Positions 6,955 to 15,493 are shown, counted from the first letter of the stretch. The stretch: DNA of 35,158 nucleotides from an uncultured Porphyromonadaceae bacterium (GCA_900546835.1 UREH01000003.1:1-35158); one strand, 5' to 3'. Notes: generated by a model from the letters alone, not told the origin. Numbers and translations: made by a program.

Positions 6955-7971
6955 ATGAACGAGGCCATTCTTGCAATCGCCATGAATCTGGTGAGAGCTC
7001 TCACCGCTCCCGCTGAGGCCACGCTTCTTTTTGCCGGCGATGCCATGATGCATCAGGCGCAGATTGATGCTGCACGCGTGGCCGACGGGGCATACGACTA
7101 TTCCGGTTGCTTCGACGCCATCGCGCCGATTGTCGGTGCTTCCGACTATGCTGTGGTCAATCTCGAAACTCCGATCGGCACACACAATTTTACCGGATAT
7201 CCCTGTTTCAACGCGCCGGCATCGTATGTCGATGCGCTCCGTGAGGCCGGCTTCGACCTATTTCTTACGGCCAACAATCATACCCTCGACCGCCGCGACA
7301 AAGGATTGCTGTATACGCTCGCCGTATTGGATTCGGCCCACGTAGACCATATAGGAACGTATCGCGATAAGGCTGCGAGAACCACAGCGCTTCCGATGGT
7401 AAGGAATATCAGGGGCTTTAAGGTGGGATTTCTGAATTATACTTACGGTACTAACGGCTTCGAGGTGAAGGGTGATGTGGTGGTCGACTATATCGACCAC
7501 GACCGTATCGCCGCCGACGTAAGGATGTTGCGCGAGGCCGGAGCTGAACTCATTGCCGCCTGTATGCACTGGGGAGAGGAGTATGTGCTCCTTCCTGTAG
7601 CTTCTGAACGTCGGCATGCCGATTTTCTGCGCCGTTGCGGCGTGGAAATGATTATCGGTGGACATCCGCATGTGGTTCAGCCTCTTCGGCTTACTTCCGA
7701 CCGCTATGCGCCCGGACGCGTGACGGTGTATTCCCTCGGCAATCTGATTTCGAACATGAAGACGCGCGACACCCGAGGGGGTGCAATGGCTGAAGTGCGT
7801 CTGCGGCGCGACAGCGTAGGTAAGGCGTATGTCGATACGGCATTCTATCACCTTGTCTATACGGTCCCTCCGTCGGGCGCGCAGAGAAATTTCGCCGTGA
7901 TGCCGATCGACAGCGTACCGAGCCAATGGGCCGGGCGCGCACGGGCGTTTCAGTCCGCATTGAAGCCCTGA
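6955..7971 (+). CDS. CapA family protein (PGA_cap metallophosphatase-like)
   Basis: This 338-residue protein belongs to the CapA/PgsA poly-gamma-glutamate-synthesis-like family, which has a calcineurin-like metallophosphatase fold. Visible motifs are LLFAGDAM (25-31), VNLETPIG (68-75), ANNHTLD (106-112), CMHWGEEY around 203 and GGHPHVVQP around 229, which hold the likely metal ligands. A CapB/CapC capsule operon is not present, so polyglutamate synthesis should not be assumed; many Bacteroidales carry this protein alone. The first 22 residues are mildly hydrophobic but not a convincing signal peptide. The stop of the upstream OmpA-domain gene is 3 bp away. The 3' end faces the minus-strand gene at 8003 with only 31 bp between them. 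Confidence 0.88.
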   Translation: MNEAILAIAMNLVRALTAPAEATLLFAGDAMMHQAQIDAARVADGAYDYSGCFDAIAPIVGASDYAVVNLETPIGTHNFTGYPCFNAPASYVDALREAGFDLFLTANNHTLDRRDKGLLYTLAVLDSAHVDHIGTYRDKAARTTALPMVRNIRGFKVGFLNYTYGTNGFEVKGDVVVDYIDHDRIAADVRMLREAGAELIAACMHWGEEYVLLPVASERRHADFLRRCGVEMIIGGHPHVVQPLRLTSDRYAPGRVTVYSLGNLISNMKTRDTRGGAMAEVRLRRDSVGKAYVDTAFYHLVYTVPPSGAQRNFAVMPIDSVPSQWAGRARAFQSALKP

Positions 7972-8002
7972 TACTTGTAATGCAGAGGCTTGAGCGCGAA
8001 AT

Positions 8003-11000
8003 CTATAGGATATTCTCTTCCGGCATGTCGCTGTAGCCGGGTTTGACTATTACACCCCTTCCTTTCTTACCGTCGATTCCGATTATACAAGGCGCGTCCA
8101 GCCTTACAACCCTGATGCGTTCGCTCTCGTATTCGGCCGGCATGCTGTTGAGCCAGTCGATATCGATATAGTCGTTGCCTCCGAAGGGGTTGACGGTGAA
8201 GTAGCCCACACCGAACGAGGTGAGGTTCTGGAAGAAATGCGTGCCCTGGCTCGGTTCGATGCGGTAGTTGTCGAGTGTGAGTTCCACGATGAGGCGCGCT
8301 CCGGCGATGTCGGCCCATTTCACGGGGATGCCGAGTGCGCGGTCGCTCGAGCCCCAGCGGCCCGGTCCGACGAGTATGTAGCCTTCGCCGCGCGCTACGA
8401 AATCTTTGTTGATTCTTGCTATTTCCTCGGCAATCTCCACATTGCGCTCGGAGGAGAACGTCTCGGTGCGGACGTACACTATATGGTTCACGTTGTCGGT
8501 AGTGCCATGTCCGAGCGCTGTGTTTGATTTAAGAATCAGCTGATTGTCGGGCAACGTCAGCATTGTGGCGTTTATATCGTCCTTGCGGTCGATTATAGGC
8601 CGGATCTGCAACCAGTATAGATGTCCTTTGGGTGTGTCGGCGCTTCCTCCGCGAGTATTGTCGATATTGCCGGCGAATTCTATTTCCACGGGGCGCTGCA
8701 TTTCCTTCTGACCCTCCGTAAGCATGAATTTAACGGCCTCGGCCAGCGGGAACGCATCGTGGGTGAGGATGTTGGCGAATGTCACTACTTTGCGTCCGGG
8801 CCCAATGGCTGTATCGCGGATTATCCGGTTGTTGGCGTCGTAGGTCGATACAAGCAGGTCGAGCGCGTCAGTATCCCTGAAGTCCTGAACCGATGAAACC
8901 GTAAGGTTGAATGAGTCGTCGACGCGGAAATCGTCGTTCACCTCGTTGAGGTTGAGGCAGTACAGTTCGCGCTGGGTATCGCGCAGGGCAAGGTCGAGTG
9001 TCGAGGTCTGAAGCACTTTACGGGGATGGGCAGGCGAGAATCTCAATGCTCTTCCTCCGTCTACGATATACTTGCCCAGTCCCACGGCAACCTCGGCGAC
9101 GCCCTCATCTGGCATCTCGTTGTTGAGAGGGTAGTAGTTGAGCGAGCGTCCTACGCCCGAGAACGACGGGAAATAGTACCCGTCGTATTCCTTGCCTACT
9201 ACCTCCTGGATTATCACGGCCATCTTCTCCTGGTCGATCACGTTGGAGGTGGCCGTCATATAGGCTTTGCTCTCGGCGTAGAATTCCGAGGCATACACTC
9301 CCTTGATTGCATCGCGGAGAAGCCGGCTCATCATATCGCGGTTGTCGACATGCGGAATCATATACGTGGCGTAAACGCCGGCGAAAGGCTGATAGTGGGA
9401 GTCCTCGAGCAGGCTCGACGAGCGTACCGCCAGCGGGCGGCCGACCACGTCGGTGAGGGCCTCGAGATCCTGGATTACGCGTTCGGGAAGCCGTGCCTTT
9501 AGGAAGTGCTGGAGTATTTCCTCGTCGGGTGCGTCGCTCAGCGCGATGGGATAGAGGTCGTTCTCCACCATGAATTCGTCGAATATGTCGGTGCAGAGCA
9601 CCACCGTGCGCGGTATTGAGATGGTCACGCCATGGTAGTTGTCGCACTCGGGGTGTTTCTTGATGATTGAGTCGATGAATGCCAGGCCACGCCCTTTGCC
9701 ACCGAGCGAGCCCTGGCCGATGCGCGCGAAGTTGCTGTAGTAGTCGAAACGGTCCTTACGGAATTCTGCCACCACCCCCCGGTTTTTCATCTTGCGGTAT
9801 TTTACGATGAGGTCGAAGAATAGCCGCTTTACCGCCGGTGCCTCGTCGAGCGAGTTGAAGCGGTGGTTCTTCACCACATCGGCGATGGGAAACATTGCGC
9901 GCGAGTAGAGCCATCGCGAGATATCGTTGCGGCGGGCGTGAAACAGCAACGACTCCGAGGGGATGTCGAACATGCGCTTCTGCAGCTCGTTGACCGACGA
10001 TACCCGCATGATTTCCTGACCTGTGGCCGGGTCACGGAATATGAAGTCGCCGAATCCGAAGCATTCCTTCACGGTCTTTCCCAGATCAACGGGGAGTTTC
10101 TTCGAAGTCTTGTCGAGGAAAATGCCGTCGAAGTTTTTCACCAGCGCGCCGTTGGTGCTCTCGGTCGATTCCACGATAATCGGGAGGTAGGGATCGAGCG
10201 CGCGCACATGATTGGCGAAGCGGATGCCCGCCAGAGGGTCTTTCTGCCCCTGGCGCATGAACGATACGTCGGTAATCAGGCCGAGCATCTTGTCGGCGAA
10301 TTTTTCATAAAGTTGCATCGCCTCCTCGTAGTTACGGGCGAGAATCACTTTGGGACGACCGCGCATGCGCAACATCTTCTCGTGCTCGTTTAGAGCCTCG
10401 GTCGAGAAAATCACGCTCTGAGTAAGCAGAAACTTATATAAGTGAGGGAGAATGGAGGAATAGAAACGCACGGAGTCCTCCACCATAAGTATCATCTGCA
10501 CTCCCACGTTGAGCACGTCGTGCTCTGCGTTCATCTTGTCTTCCAGCAGTTTTATGATTGCCAGCAGGAGATCTACATTGCCCAGCCAGGAGAAAACGTA
10601 GTCGATGCCTGCGAAATCCTGGGTAGCGAGGGTGCGCGATACTTCTTTTGAAAATGGCGTCAGAACAACAATCGGCACCGCCGGAAACTCGGCCTTGATG
10701 GTCTTCGCCGTGGAGAAGGTGGCGGAAATATCCATGCCTGGCATGGCAATCACCAGATCGAAATGCTTGGCCTGCATCGCCTCGAGGGCGCCGTCGATGT
10801 TAGCCACACGGGTGATGCGCGGAGGCGACGAGAGATTGAGTGCCACATACTCGTTGTAAAGCTGTTCCTCCACGCGCCCGTCTTCCTCCATCATGAAGGC
10901 GTCGTAGGGGGAGGCTACAAGCAGTACGTTGAAAATACGCCGCTGCATCAGTTCGCCGAAAGCGGTATCCTTGAGATATAGCTGGCTGAGTGATTCTTCG

Positions 11001-11005
11001 TTCAT
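8003..11005 (-). CDS. Receiver-like / PEP-pyruvate-binding (PPDK N-terminal) fusion protein
   Basis: This is a 1000-residue cytoplasmic protein. Residues 24-155 look like a degenerate response-regulator receiver: HFDLVIAMPGM has Ala where the phospho-Asp should be. Residues 170-305 look like a second receiver with the acidic pair Glu176/Asp177, phospho-Asp candidate Asp246 (LITDVS), Thr281 and Lys299. Residues 425-800 carry the ATP-grasp of pyruvate phosphate dikinase/PEP synthase: GSLGGKGRGLAF (432-443), PLAVRSSSLLED (524-535), and a closing LYWLQIRPI. The phosphohistidine swivel domain and the C-terminal PEP barrel are absent. A distinct tail holds GPGRWGSSDRALGIPVKWAD, then the GTHFFQNLTSFGVGYF segment. 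It therefore cannot be a complete PEP synthase. I infer an ATP-dependent phosphotransfer or sensory role. It is divergent from uxaC. Confidence 0.85.
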   Translation of the reverse strand: MNEESLSQLYLKDTAFGELMQRRIFNVLLVASPYDAFMMEEDGRVEEQLYNEYVALNLSSPPRITRVANIDGALEAMQAKHFDLVIAMPGMDISATFSTAKTIKAEFPAVPIVVLTPFSKEVSRTLATQDFAGIDYVFSWLGNVDLLLAIIKLLEDKMNAEHDVLNVGVQMILMVEDSVRFYSSILPHLYKFLLTQSVIFSTEALNEHEKMLRMRGRPKVILARNYEEAMQLYEKFADKMLGLITDVSFMRQGQKDPLAGIRFANHVRALDPYLPIIVESTESTNGALVKNFDGIFLDKTSKKLPVDLGKTVKECFGFGDFIFRDPATGQEIMRVSSVNELQKRMFDIPSESLLFHARRNDISRWLYSRAMFPIADVVKNHRFNSLDEAPAVKRLFFDLIVKYRKMKNRGVVAEFRKDRFDYYSNFARIGQGSLGGKGRGLAFIDSIIKKHPECDNYHGVTISIPRTVVLCTDIFDEFMVENDLYPIALSDAPDEEILQHFLKARLPERVIQDLEALTDVVGRPLAVRSSSLLEDSHYQPFAGVYATYMIPHVDNRDMMSRLLRDAIKGVYASEFYAESKAYMTATSNVIDQEKMAVIIQEVVGKEYDGYYFPSFSGVGRSLNYYPLNNEMPDEGVAEVAVGLGKYIVDGGRALRFSPAHPRKVLQTSTLDLALRDTQRELYCLNLNEVNDDFRVDDSFNLTVSSVQDFRDTDALDLLVSTYDANNRIIRDTAIGPGRKVVTFANILTHDAFPLAEAVKFMLTEGQKEMQRPVEIEFAGNIDNTRGGSADTPKGHLYWLQIRPIIDRKDDINATMLTLPDNQLILKSNTALGHGTTDNVNHIVYVRTETFSSERNVEIAEEIARINKDFVARGEGYILVGPGRWGSSDRALGIPVKWADIAGARLIVELTLDNYRIEPSQGTHFFQNLTSFGVGYFTVNPFGGNDYIDIDWLNSMPAEYESERIRVVRLDAPCIIGIDGKKGRGVIVKPGYSDMPEENIL

Positions 11006-11033
11006 CGGGATCGGGAAACAGATATTATGGTGT

Positions 11034-11041
11034 CAAAGGTA
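11034..11041 (-). promoter_or_regulatory. -7 promoter element of the receiver/PPDK-N gene
   Basis: TACCTTTG on the minus strand exactly matches TAnnTTTG and lies 28 bp upstream of the ATG. No good -33 element is seen at the expected distance. Confidence 0.5.
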
Positions 11042-11085
11042 ACGCTTTTTTCGCGTTTCGGCTGAGATTGTTGAAGAATTCTGCT

Positions 11086-11093
11086 TAACTTTG
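11086..11093 (+). promoter_or_regulatory. -7 promoter element of uxaC
   Basis: TAACTTTG exactly matches the Bacteroidetes -7 consensus, 37 bp upstream of the uxaC ATG. The -33 is weak, which would fit an activator-dependent promoter, although that is inference. Confidence 0.5.
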
Positions 11094-11130
11094 TGAAGCA
11101 ATCTGTTATTAACTCCAGCTTAATCTTGCC

Positions 11131-12543
11131 ATGAAGCAGTTTAATGATGAAAACTTCCTGCTGCAGACCGCCACGGCTCAGCGTCTCTATCATGAATATG
11201 CGGCACCACAGCCGATTATCGACTATCATTGCCACCTTAATCCGCAGTATGTGGCCGACAACCACGTATTTGAAAACCTGAGCCGCATATGGCTTGAGGG
11301 CGACCATTATAAATGGCGTGCCATGCGCACCAACGGAATCGACGAGCGGTATATTACAGGTAAAGACACTTCCGACTGGGAGAAATTCGAGAAGTGGGCC
11401 GAGACGGTGCCATACACGATGCGCAATCCTCTGTATCACTGGACACACCTGGAACTTCGCACCGTCTTCGGGGTCGACAAGCTCCTTTCGCCGGCCACGG
11501 CCCGCGAAATCTACGACTATTGCTCCGAACGCCTTCAGCAGCCCGACCGGTCGGCCCGCGGCCTGATGGAGCATTACCGTGTGGAGGCGGTCTGCACCAC
11601 CGACGATCCGGTCGATAGCCTTGAACATCATATCCGCACCCGACAGTCTGGTTTCAAGGTGAAGATGCTTCCTACGTGGCGTCCCGACAAGGCTATGGCT
11701 GTAGAAGATGCAGCGGCATATACCGCATACATCGCTAAACTTGCCGACGTGGCCGGCATGAGAATCGAAACATTCGCCGATCTTATCGCGGCCTTGCAGA
11801 AGCGCCACGACTTTTTCGCCTCGGTTGGCTGCCGTCTGAGCGACCATGGCCTCGGTGGCTTCTATGCCGATGAATACACCCCGGAGGAGGTCGACGCCAT
11901 TTTCCGTAAGGTGACATCCGGAAAAGAACTTACCGACATCGAGATTTCGAAATTCAAGTCGGCCATGCTTGTGGAGTTTGCCGTAATGGACCACGATGCA
12001 GACTGGACTCAACAGTTCCACTATGGCGCTCTGCGCAACAATAATACCCGCATGATGCGCCTTCTCGGACCTGATACAGGTTTCGATTCCATAGGCGATT
12101 TCACTGTGGGCGAGCAGATGAGCCGTTTCTTCGACCGTCTGGCGCTGCGTGACAAACTGCCTCGTACCATAATCTACAACCTGAATCCGCGCGACAACGA
12201 GATGGTTGCCACCATGATAGGCAACTTTCAGGACGGACGCTATGGCGCCGGAAAAATCCAGTTCGGATCGGGGTGGTGGTTCCTCGACCAGAAGGACGGT
12301 ATGGAGCGCCAGATGAACGCCCTCTCGAATCTCGGACTTTTAAGCCGGTTTGTAGGCATGCTCACCGACTCGCGTTCCTTCCTTTCCTATCCGCGCCACG
12401 AATATTTCCGTCGCACGCTCTGCAACCTCATAGGCAACGACATCGAGCAGGGTCTCCTCCCTGCATCGGAAATTGACTTTATCGGTCGTGAGATTGTAGC
12501 CAAAGTGGCATATGGAAATGCCAAGGAATTCTTCAGGTTCTGA
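11131..12543 (+). CDS. uxaC: Glucuronate/uronate isomerase
   Basis: UxaC isomerises D-glucuronate to D-fructuronate and D-galacturonate to D-tagaturonate, the entry step of hexuronate catabolism. At 470 residues it is full length for this amidohydrolase-related TIM barrel. The metal-binding IIDYHCHL (His33, His35) is at the N-terminus. Other family segments are ENLSRIWLEGDHYKWRAMR, WTHLELRTVFG, VCTTDDPVDSL, GRYGAGKIQFGSGWWFLDQK and GMLTDSRSFLSYPRHEYFRR, the last holding the distal catalytic Asp/Arg region. No uxuA, uxaB or kdg genes are in the window, so the rest of the pathway must be elsewhere. Confidence 0.97.
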   Translation: MKQFNDENFLLQTATAQRLYHEYAAPQPIIDYHCHLNPQYVADNHVFENLSRIWLEGDHYKWRAMRTNGIDERYITGKDTSDWEKFEKWAETVPYTMRNPLYHWTHLELRTVFGVDKLLSPATAREIYDYCSERLQQPDRSARGLMEHYRVEAVCTTDDPVDSLEHHIRTRQSGFKVKMLPTWRPDKAMAVEDAAAYTAYIAKLADVAGMRIETFADLIAALQKRHDFFASVGCRLSDHGLGGFYADEYTPEEVDAIFRKVTSGKELTDIEISKFKSAMLVEFAVMDHDADWTQQFHYGALRNNNTRMMRLLGPDTGFDSIGDFTVGEQMSRFFDRLALRDKLPRTIIYNLNPRDNEMVATMIGNFQDGRYGAGKIQFGSGWWFLDQKDGMERQMNALSNLGLLSRFVGMLTDSRSFLSYPRHEYFRRTLCNLIGNDIEQGLLPASEIDFIGREIVAKVAYGNAKEFFRF

Positions 12544-12572
12544 TTGGCGGACAAAATAGATAATACTAATTG

Positions 12573-13208
12573 TCAGAACGCTATGCCGATGCCGATGCAG
12601 GCAAGGGCTAATGTATAGCTGAAATCGAGCGACGGATCGCTGTAGCTTGCCTTGATTGGCATGACCTCCGCACGAAGAACGACATGCGACGAGAATGTGC
12701 GACCGTGAGCCATCGTGATTCCGATTCCGGCCGATCCGTAAGCGCCTGTGGCGTGCGATGAGTCGAGTATGCTGTTGAACGATACTCCCCCGCGTAGCTC
12801 AAGAAAGCAAAGTTTATGGTATTTGGAAAAGGAGGTGCGCACCATAGCGTAGACGGGATAGCAGCGCGAGGAGTTGTTCATCATCGACATTATGGATGCG
12901 CCTACACCTACGAAGCGGAGCCACCGGTTTTTATAGCCGAACTCAGCTCCGATTGAAAAGTTTGTCATATCGTGGGTAGTCATGTCTACGCCGCTGGATA
13001 GCTGGGCGCCCCACGTGAAATGTCCGAGATAGCCGTGTTCCGTGAAGGGGTCGTAGGGGTCGGTGACTCGGTTTGGTTCAACCGGCACAAGAGTCTCCAC
13101 ATTTTCAACCGTAACAGTGTCGGGAGCTGCCTGAGCGCACGCCTCACTGCCGCATATGCCGCCGGAAAGGAATAAGCAGAACGCGATGATGAACTTTCGG
13201 AGAATCAT
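12573..13208 (-). CDS. Exported hypothetical protein, probable outer-membrane beta-barrel
   Basis: I do not recognise the family. The protein is 211 residues from the ATG at 13208. It has a clear signal peptide (MILRKFIIAFCLFLSGG, ending ACAQA). The mature part is rich in alternating hydrophobic and polar strands with aromatic ends (HFTWGAQLSSGVD, FSIGAEFGYKNRWLRFVGVG, then YTLALACIGIGIAF with a terminal Phe), as in small Bacteroidales outer-membrane barrels. Its ATG overlaps the prmA TGA as ATGA (13208-13205), which implies translational coupling. A longer start at 13235 is rejected because it would bury the signal peptide. Confidence 0.78.
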   Translation of the reverse strand: MILRKFIIAFCLFLSGGICGSEACAQAAPDTVTVENVETLVPVEPNRVTDPYDPFTEHGYLGHFTWGAQLSSGVDMTTHDMTNFSIGAEFGYKNRWLRFVGVGASIMSMMNNSSRCYPVYAMVRTSFSKYHKLCFLELRGGVSFNSILDSSHATGAYGSAGIGITMAHGRTFSSHVVLRAEVMPIKASYSDPSLDFSYTLALACIGIGIAF

Positions 13209-14077
13209 TTTGCAGCCTTTTTCAGGGTGAGACATGCCCAGTTGTCGCCCATCACGGTGTGACCGCCGTCGGCGAGGCGTTCGGCGGCGGCTTTCCGCAG
13301 AATCATGGGGATGTCAGCCTCGTAGAAGCCGCTCAGCAGCATAATCGCTCCCGGAGCGAGAGTCGCCGCGTAGCGGCTGAGGTCATTGAGTATGATGTTG
13401 CGGTTGATGTTGGCGATGAAAAGGTCGGCTGAGCATCCCGCGAGCTGTTCGGCGCCCCCCAGGCGCAGGTCGATGTCGCGACAGTCGTTGAGCTGCATGT
13501 TTTCGCGTGCGTTGGCTTCTGCGGCAGGGTCGATTTCGATGGCGGTTACCGACGACGCACCGCGCATGCGGGCGAGTATGGCCAGGATGCCTGTGCCGGT
13601 TCCCATATCTATCACGCTTTTTCCCTGCAGGTCGGTGGCAAGCAGGCGAGCGATTATCTGCGATGTGGTTGCGTGGTGGCCGGTGCCGAAGGCCATCTTA
13701 GGGTCGATTACGATATCATATCGGCATTGCGGATAGTCAGTATGGAATGTGCTGTGGACACAGCATTGGCCGGCTACCACAATAGGTTTGAAGTAGTTTT
13801 TCTCCCATTCGGCGTTCCAGTCGACACCCTCTATCTCCTTAATTTCCGTGGTAACGGCAACGGGAAGGGGAAACGCAAGAATTGTTTCATCGAGAGTTGC
13901 CCTATCGAATTGCGAGGCCGGAATATAAGCAGCCAGAGCATCGCCCTGCTGTACGAAGCTTTCGTATCCGACATCGGCGAGCATGGCCGAAAGCACATCT
14001 GACGCTGTATCCGTCGTAAGCTGTTCGCCGGCAGCGGGTATGTGAAAGTGAAAGTTTACTTCTGTGTAGTTGTTCAT
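13205..14077 (-). CDS. prmA: Ribosomal protein L11 methyltransferase
   Basis: PrmA trimethylates ribosomal protein L11 using SAM. It is 290 residues from the ATG at 14077. The N-terminal substrate-recognition half is followed by the Rossmann methyltransferase with MAFGTGHHATT (128-138), VIDMGTGTGILA (155-166) and the post-motif FIANINRNII. A longer frame starts at 14107, but a TATCTTTG -7 box at 14112-14105 overlaps that start. The first ATG able to be within a transcript is therefore 14077, and this gives the usual family N-terminus. It is coupled to the downstream exported protein by an ATGA overlap. Confidence 0.95.
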   Translation of the reverse strand: MNNYTEVNFHFHIPAAGEQLTTDTASDVLSAMLADVGYESFVQQGDALAAYIPASQFDRATLDETILAFPLPVAVTTEIKEIEGVDWNAEWEKNYFKPIVVAGQCCVHSTFHTDYPQCRYDIVIDPKMAFGTGHHATTSQIIARLLATDLQGKSVIDMGTGTGILAILARMRGASSVTAIEIDPAAEANARENMQLNDCRDIDLRLGGAEQLAGCSADLFIANINRNIILNDLSRYAATLAPGAIMLLSGFYEADIPMILRKAAAERLADGGHTVMGDNWACLTLKKAAK

Positions 14078-14104
14078 CGAATGGCTTGAAATCTTTTGTA
14101 GATG

Positions 14105-14112
14105 CAAAGATA
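14105..14112 (-). promoter_or_regulatory. -7 promoter element of prmA operon
   Basis: TATCTTTG on the minus strand is an exact consensus match, about 28 bp upstream of the prmA ATG at 14077. The -33 region is unconvincing. It decides the prmA start. Confidence 0.6.
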
Positions 14113-14190
14113 ATCAGTTTCTACGAGAAACACTATTCCTTCGATGAATTTAGATTGCCGGCGGCTACATAAGGAAGCCCATTTCCCGAA

Positions 14191-14520
14191 TTATTTCTGG
14201 CGACGGGGAAAGAAGAATCGCCAGATTGATGCAAGTTTGTGGAATATAGTGAACGCAACCATGGCGATGTCGAAATAGCGTATGAAGGAATTGACGCCCG
14301 AAACATAGCCGGTGAGTGTGTTGGCGTTGCGCTGCATACGGGGGGAAACGAGCATCAGAAGCCGGTCCTGTGTCAGGGAAATCTTTAAACGGTTCACTAC
14401 AATTTTATATCTCAGCTTGTCGAGATCGTAGCCTTTGAACGTAGTCGCGGATGCGTCGGTTGCGGTCGGACGGTGAGGATGGCCGTGGCCTTTCGTCCGG
14501 GATATTTTATTAGTGGTCAT
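14191..14520 (-). CDS. Hypothetical protein, basic, last gene of YtxH/holin cluster
   Basis: The family is not recognised. The 109-residue product begins with a basic, His-rich segment. A KGYDLDKLRYKIVVNRLKI stretch (about 29-47) resembles a conserved core, and the protein ends with one amphipathic or hydrophobic segment (YFDIAMVAFTIFHKLASIWRFFF) and a basic RRQK tail. This suggests membrane association. It starts 30 bp after the holin-like gene on the same strand and probably shares its transcript. Confidence 0.7.
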   Translation of the reverse strand: MTTNKISRTKGHGHPHRPTATDASATTFKGYDLDKLRYKIVVNRLKISLTQDRLLMLVSPRMQRNANTLTGYVSGVNSFIRYFDIAMVAFTIFHKLASIWRFFFPRRQK

Positions 14521-14550
14521 GAGGCAGAACGATTGATGTAGGGTAATGGC

Positions 14551-14913
14551 TTAATTCTCCGGGTCGTCTTTGGGCTGCACATCGAATATCAGGCGGCTTA
14601 TGAATCTGGCAATCGGGTTGATGATTAACGGCTTGCGCATGAATACAGTCAAGAGCATGAGCAAAATGAATACACCTCCCAGAATCAGATAGGAGAGCCA
14701 TGGAACCATGACGAGCTCGAGCGCTTCAATCGCGGCTCCGGCAAAGAAAGCAAGAGCGAACACTCCTAATACAAGCGAGATAATTACAAGCAGAGCCGCC
14801 GAGAGCAGCAGCGTGAGCTTTTCGGTGAGTGTCAGTTTTGCATTCTCGACATAGAGTCTGCACAGACGAATCAGAAGTTCCTTGAGCGAGGAAAGTGTAC
14901 CCGAAGATTTCAT
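14551..14913 (-). CDS. Phage-holin-superfamily-like membrane protein (Holin-X/DUF type)
   Basis: This 120-residue protein has an amphipathic N-terminal helix and two hydrophobic hairpin segments (about 33-61 and 67-90). They are followed by a PLIINPIARFISRLIF segment. This layout matches the Holin-X-like family common in Bacteroidetes and Actinobacteria, which is chromosomal and usually not a lysis gene. There is no prophage here. It follows two YtxH genes on the same strand, a frequent combination in Bacteroidetes, and may act in envelope stress. The lysis-related name should not be read as function. Confidence 0.8.
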   Translation of the reverse strand: MKSSGTLSSLKELLIRLCRLYVENAKLTLTEKLTLLLSAALLVIISLVLGVFALAFFAGAAIEALELVMVPWLSYLILGGVFILLMLLTVFMRKPLIINPIARFISRLIFDVQPKDDPEN

Positions 14914-14986
14914 GGATGAATTAGCTGAGAATTTGAATTACGAAATATCCACTGAGAGGAAGGAGAAATGTTTTTCAAGGGCTGTG

Positions 14987-15026
14987 AATATTGCCGGGCT
15001 TAATCAAATGTAAGTCCGGCAATATT
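14987..15026. repeat. Inverted repeat between ytxH and holin-like gene
   Basis: AATATTGCCGG (14987-14997) pairs perfectly with 15016-15026, and CTTA/TAAG extends it inside. On the minus strand the loop contains TACATTTG (15012-15005), a consensus -7 match that could start the holin-like gene. The element may be a weak terminator, a promoter or both. No U-tract follows. Confidence 0.4.
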
Positions 15027-15062
15027 AACCCATTATCTTGAAGGAGAGTGGAGGAGAAATCG

Positions 15063-15266
15063 TTATTTATTTATTTCTTCGGCGATTTCGTCGACAAGTT
15101 CCTCAAGTTCTTCCTGCTGCGTGCATTTGCATACACCATATTTTTTGAGGTAATGTTTGATTTCTTCGCGAAGTTCCTCACCTTTTTCAGGCGCGAAAAG
15201 AAGGGCGGCTCCGGCTCCGACGGCTGCGCCGCCGAGAAAGGCGTAAAGCAATGTAAGTGCTCTCAT
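15063..15266 (-). CDS. YtxH domain-containing small membrane protein (copy 2)
   Basis: The protein is 67 residues. A single N-terminal glycine-rich transmembrane helix (LLYAFLGGAAVGAGAALLFA) is followed by the YtxH signature APEKGEELREEI and an acidic helical tail (EELEELVDEIAEEINK). It has a CKC pair at about 46-48 that its upstream paralogue lacks. YtxH proteins are stress-associated single-span proteins of unknown biochemical role. The gene lies 29 bp after the paralogue at 15296-15493, and the two share a clear common plan. Confidence 0.88.
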   Translation of the reverse strand: MRALTLLYAFLGGAAVGAGAALLFAPEKGEELREEIKHYLKKYGVCKCTQQEELEELVDEIAEEINK

Positions 15267-15295
15267 AGCTGTAGGCTTTATATAATTAGTATTGA

Positions 15296-15493
15296 TTATT
15301 TCTGGATCTCTTCCTTGAGTTCGTCGACGAGCTGGTCGAGCTTGTTTTTCTTCAGGGTAATACCTTTAGACTCGAGGAAACGGGCGATTTCACCGCGCAG
15401 GTCCTCACCTTTTTCGGGAGCAAAGAGCAGACCGAGCGAAGCGCCAACCAGAGCGCCGCCGATAACGGCAAGAATGATATCAAAATTCTTCAT
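15296..15493 (-). CDS. YtxH domain-containing small membrane protein (copy 1)
   Basis: The 65-residue protein has a glycine-rich transmembrane helix (IILAVIGGALVGASLGLLFA), then APEKGEDLRGEI and a charged helical tail (LDQLVDELKEEIQK). It is the first gene of the run YtxH, YtxH, holin-like, small basic protein. No exact Bacteroidetes -7 box is visible upstream; a looser TTGG-N18-TATTTTAA is present. Tandem duplication with the neighbour is evident from the shared layout. Confidence 0.88.
   Translation of the reverse strand: MKNFDIILAVIGGALVGASLGLLFAPEKGEDLRGEIARFLESKGITLKKNKLDQLVDELKEEIQK

Noticed and set aside
6955..7971. CapA-like gene as a polyglutamate capsule locus
   Set aside because: CapB, CapC and CapD homologues are absent; the family name alone does not support capsule synthesis.
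14551..14913. Holin-like gene as evidence for a prophage or lysis cassette
   Set aside because: No endolysin, structural or integrase genes are near, and the family is chromosomal with YtxH genes in this phylum.
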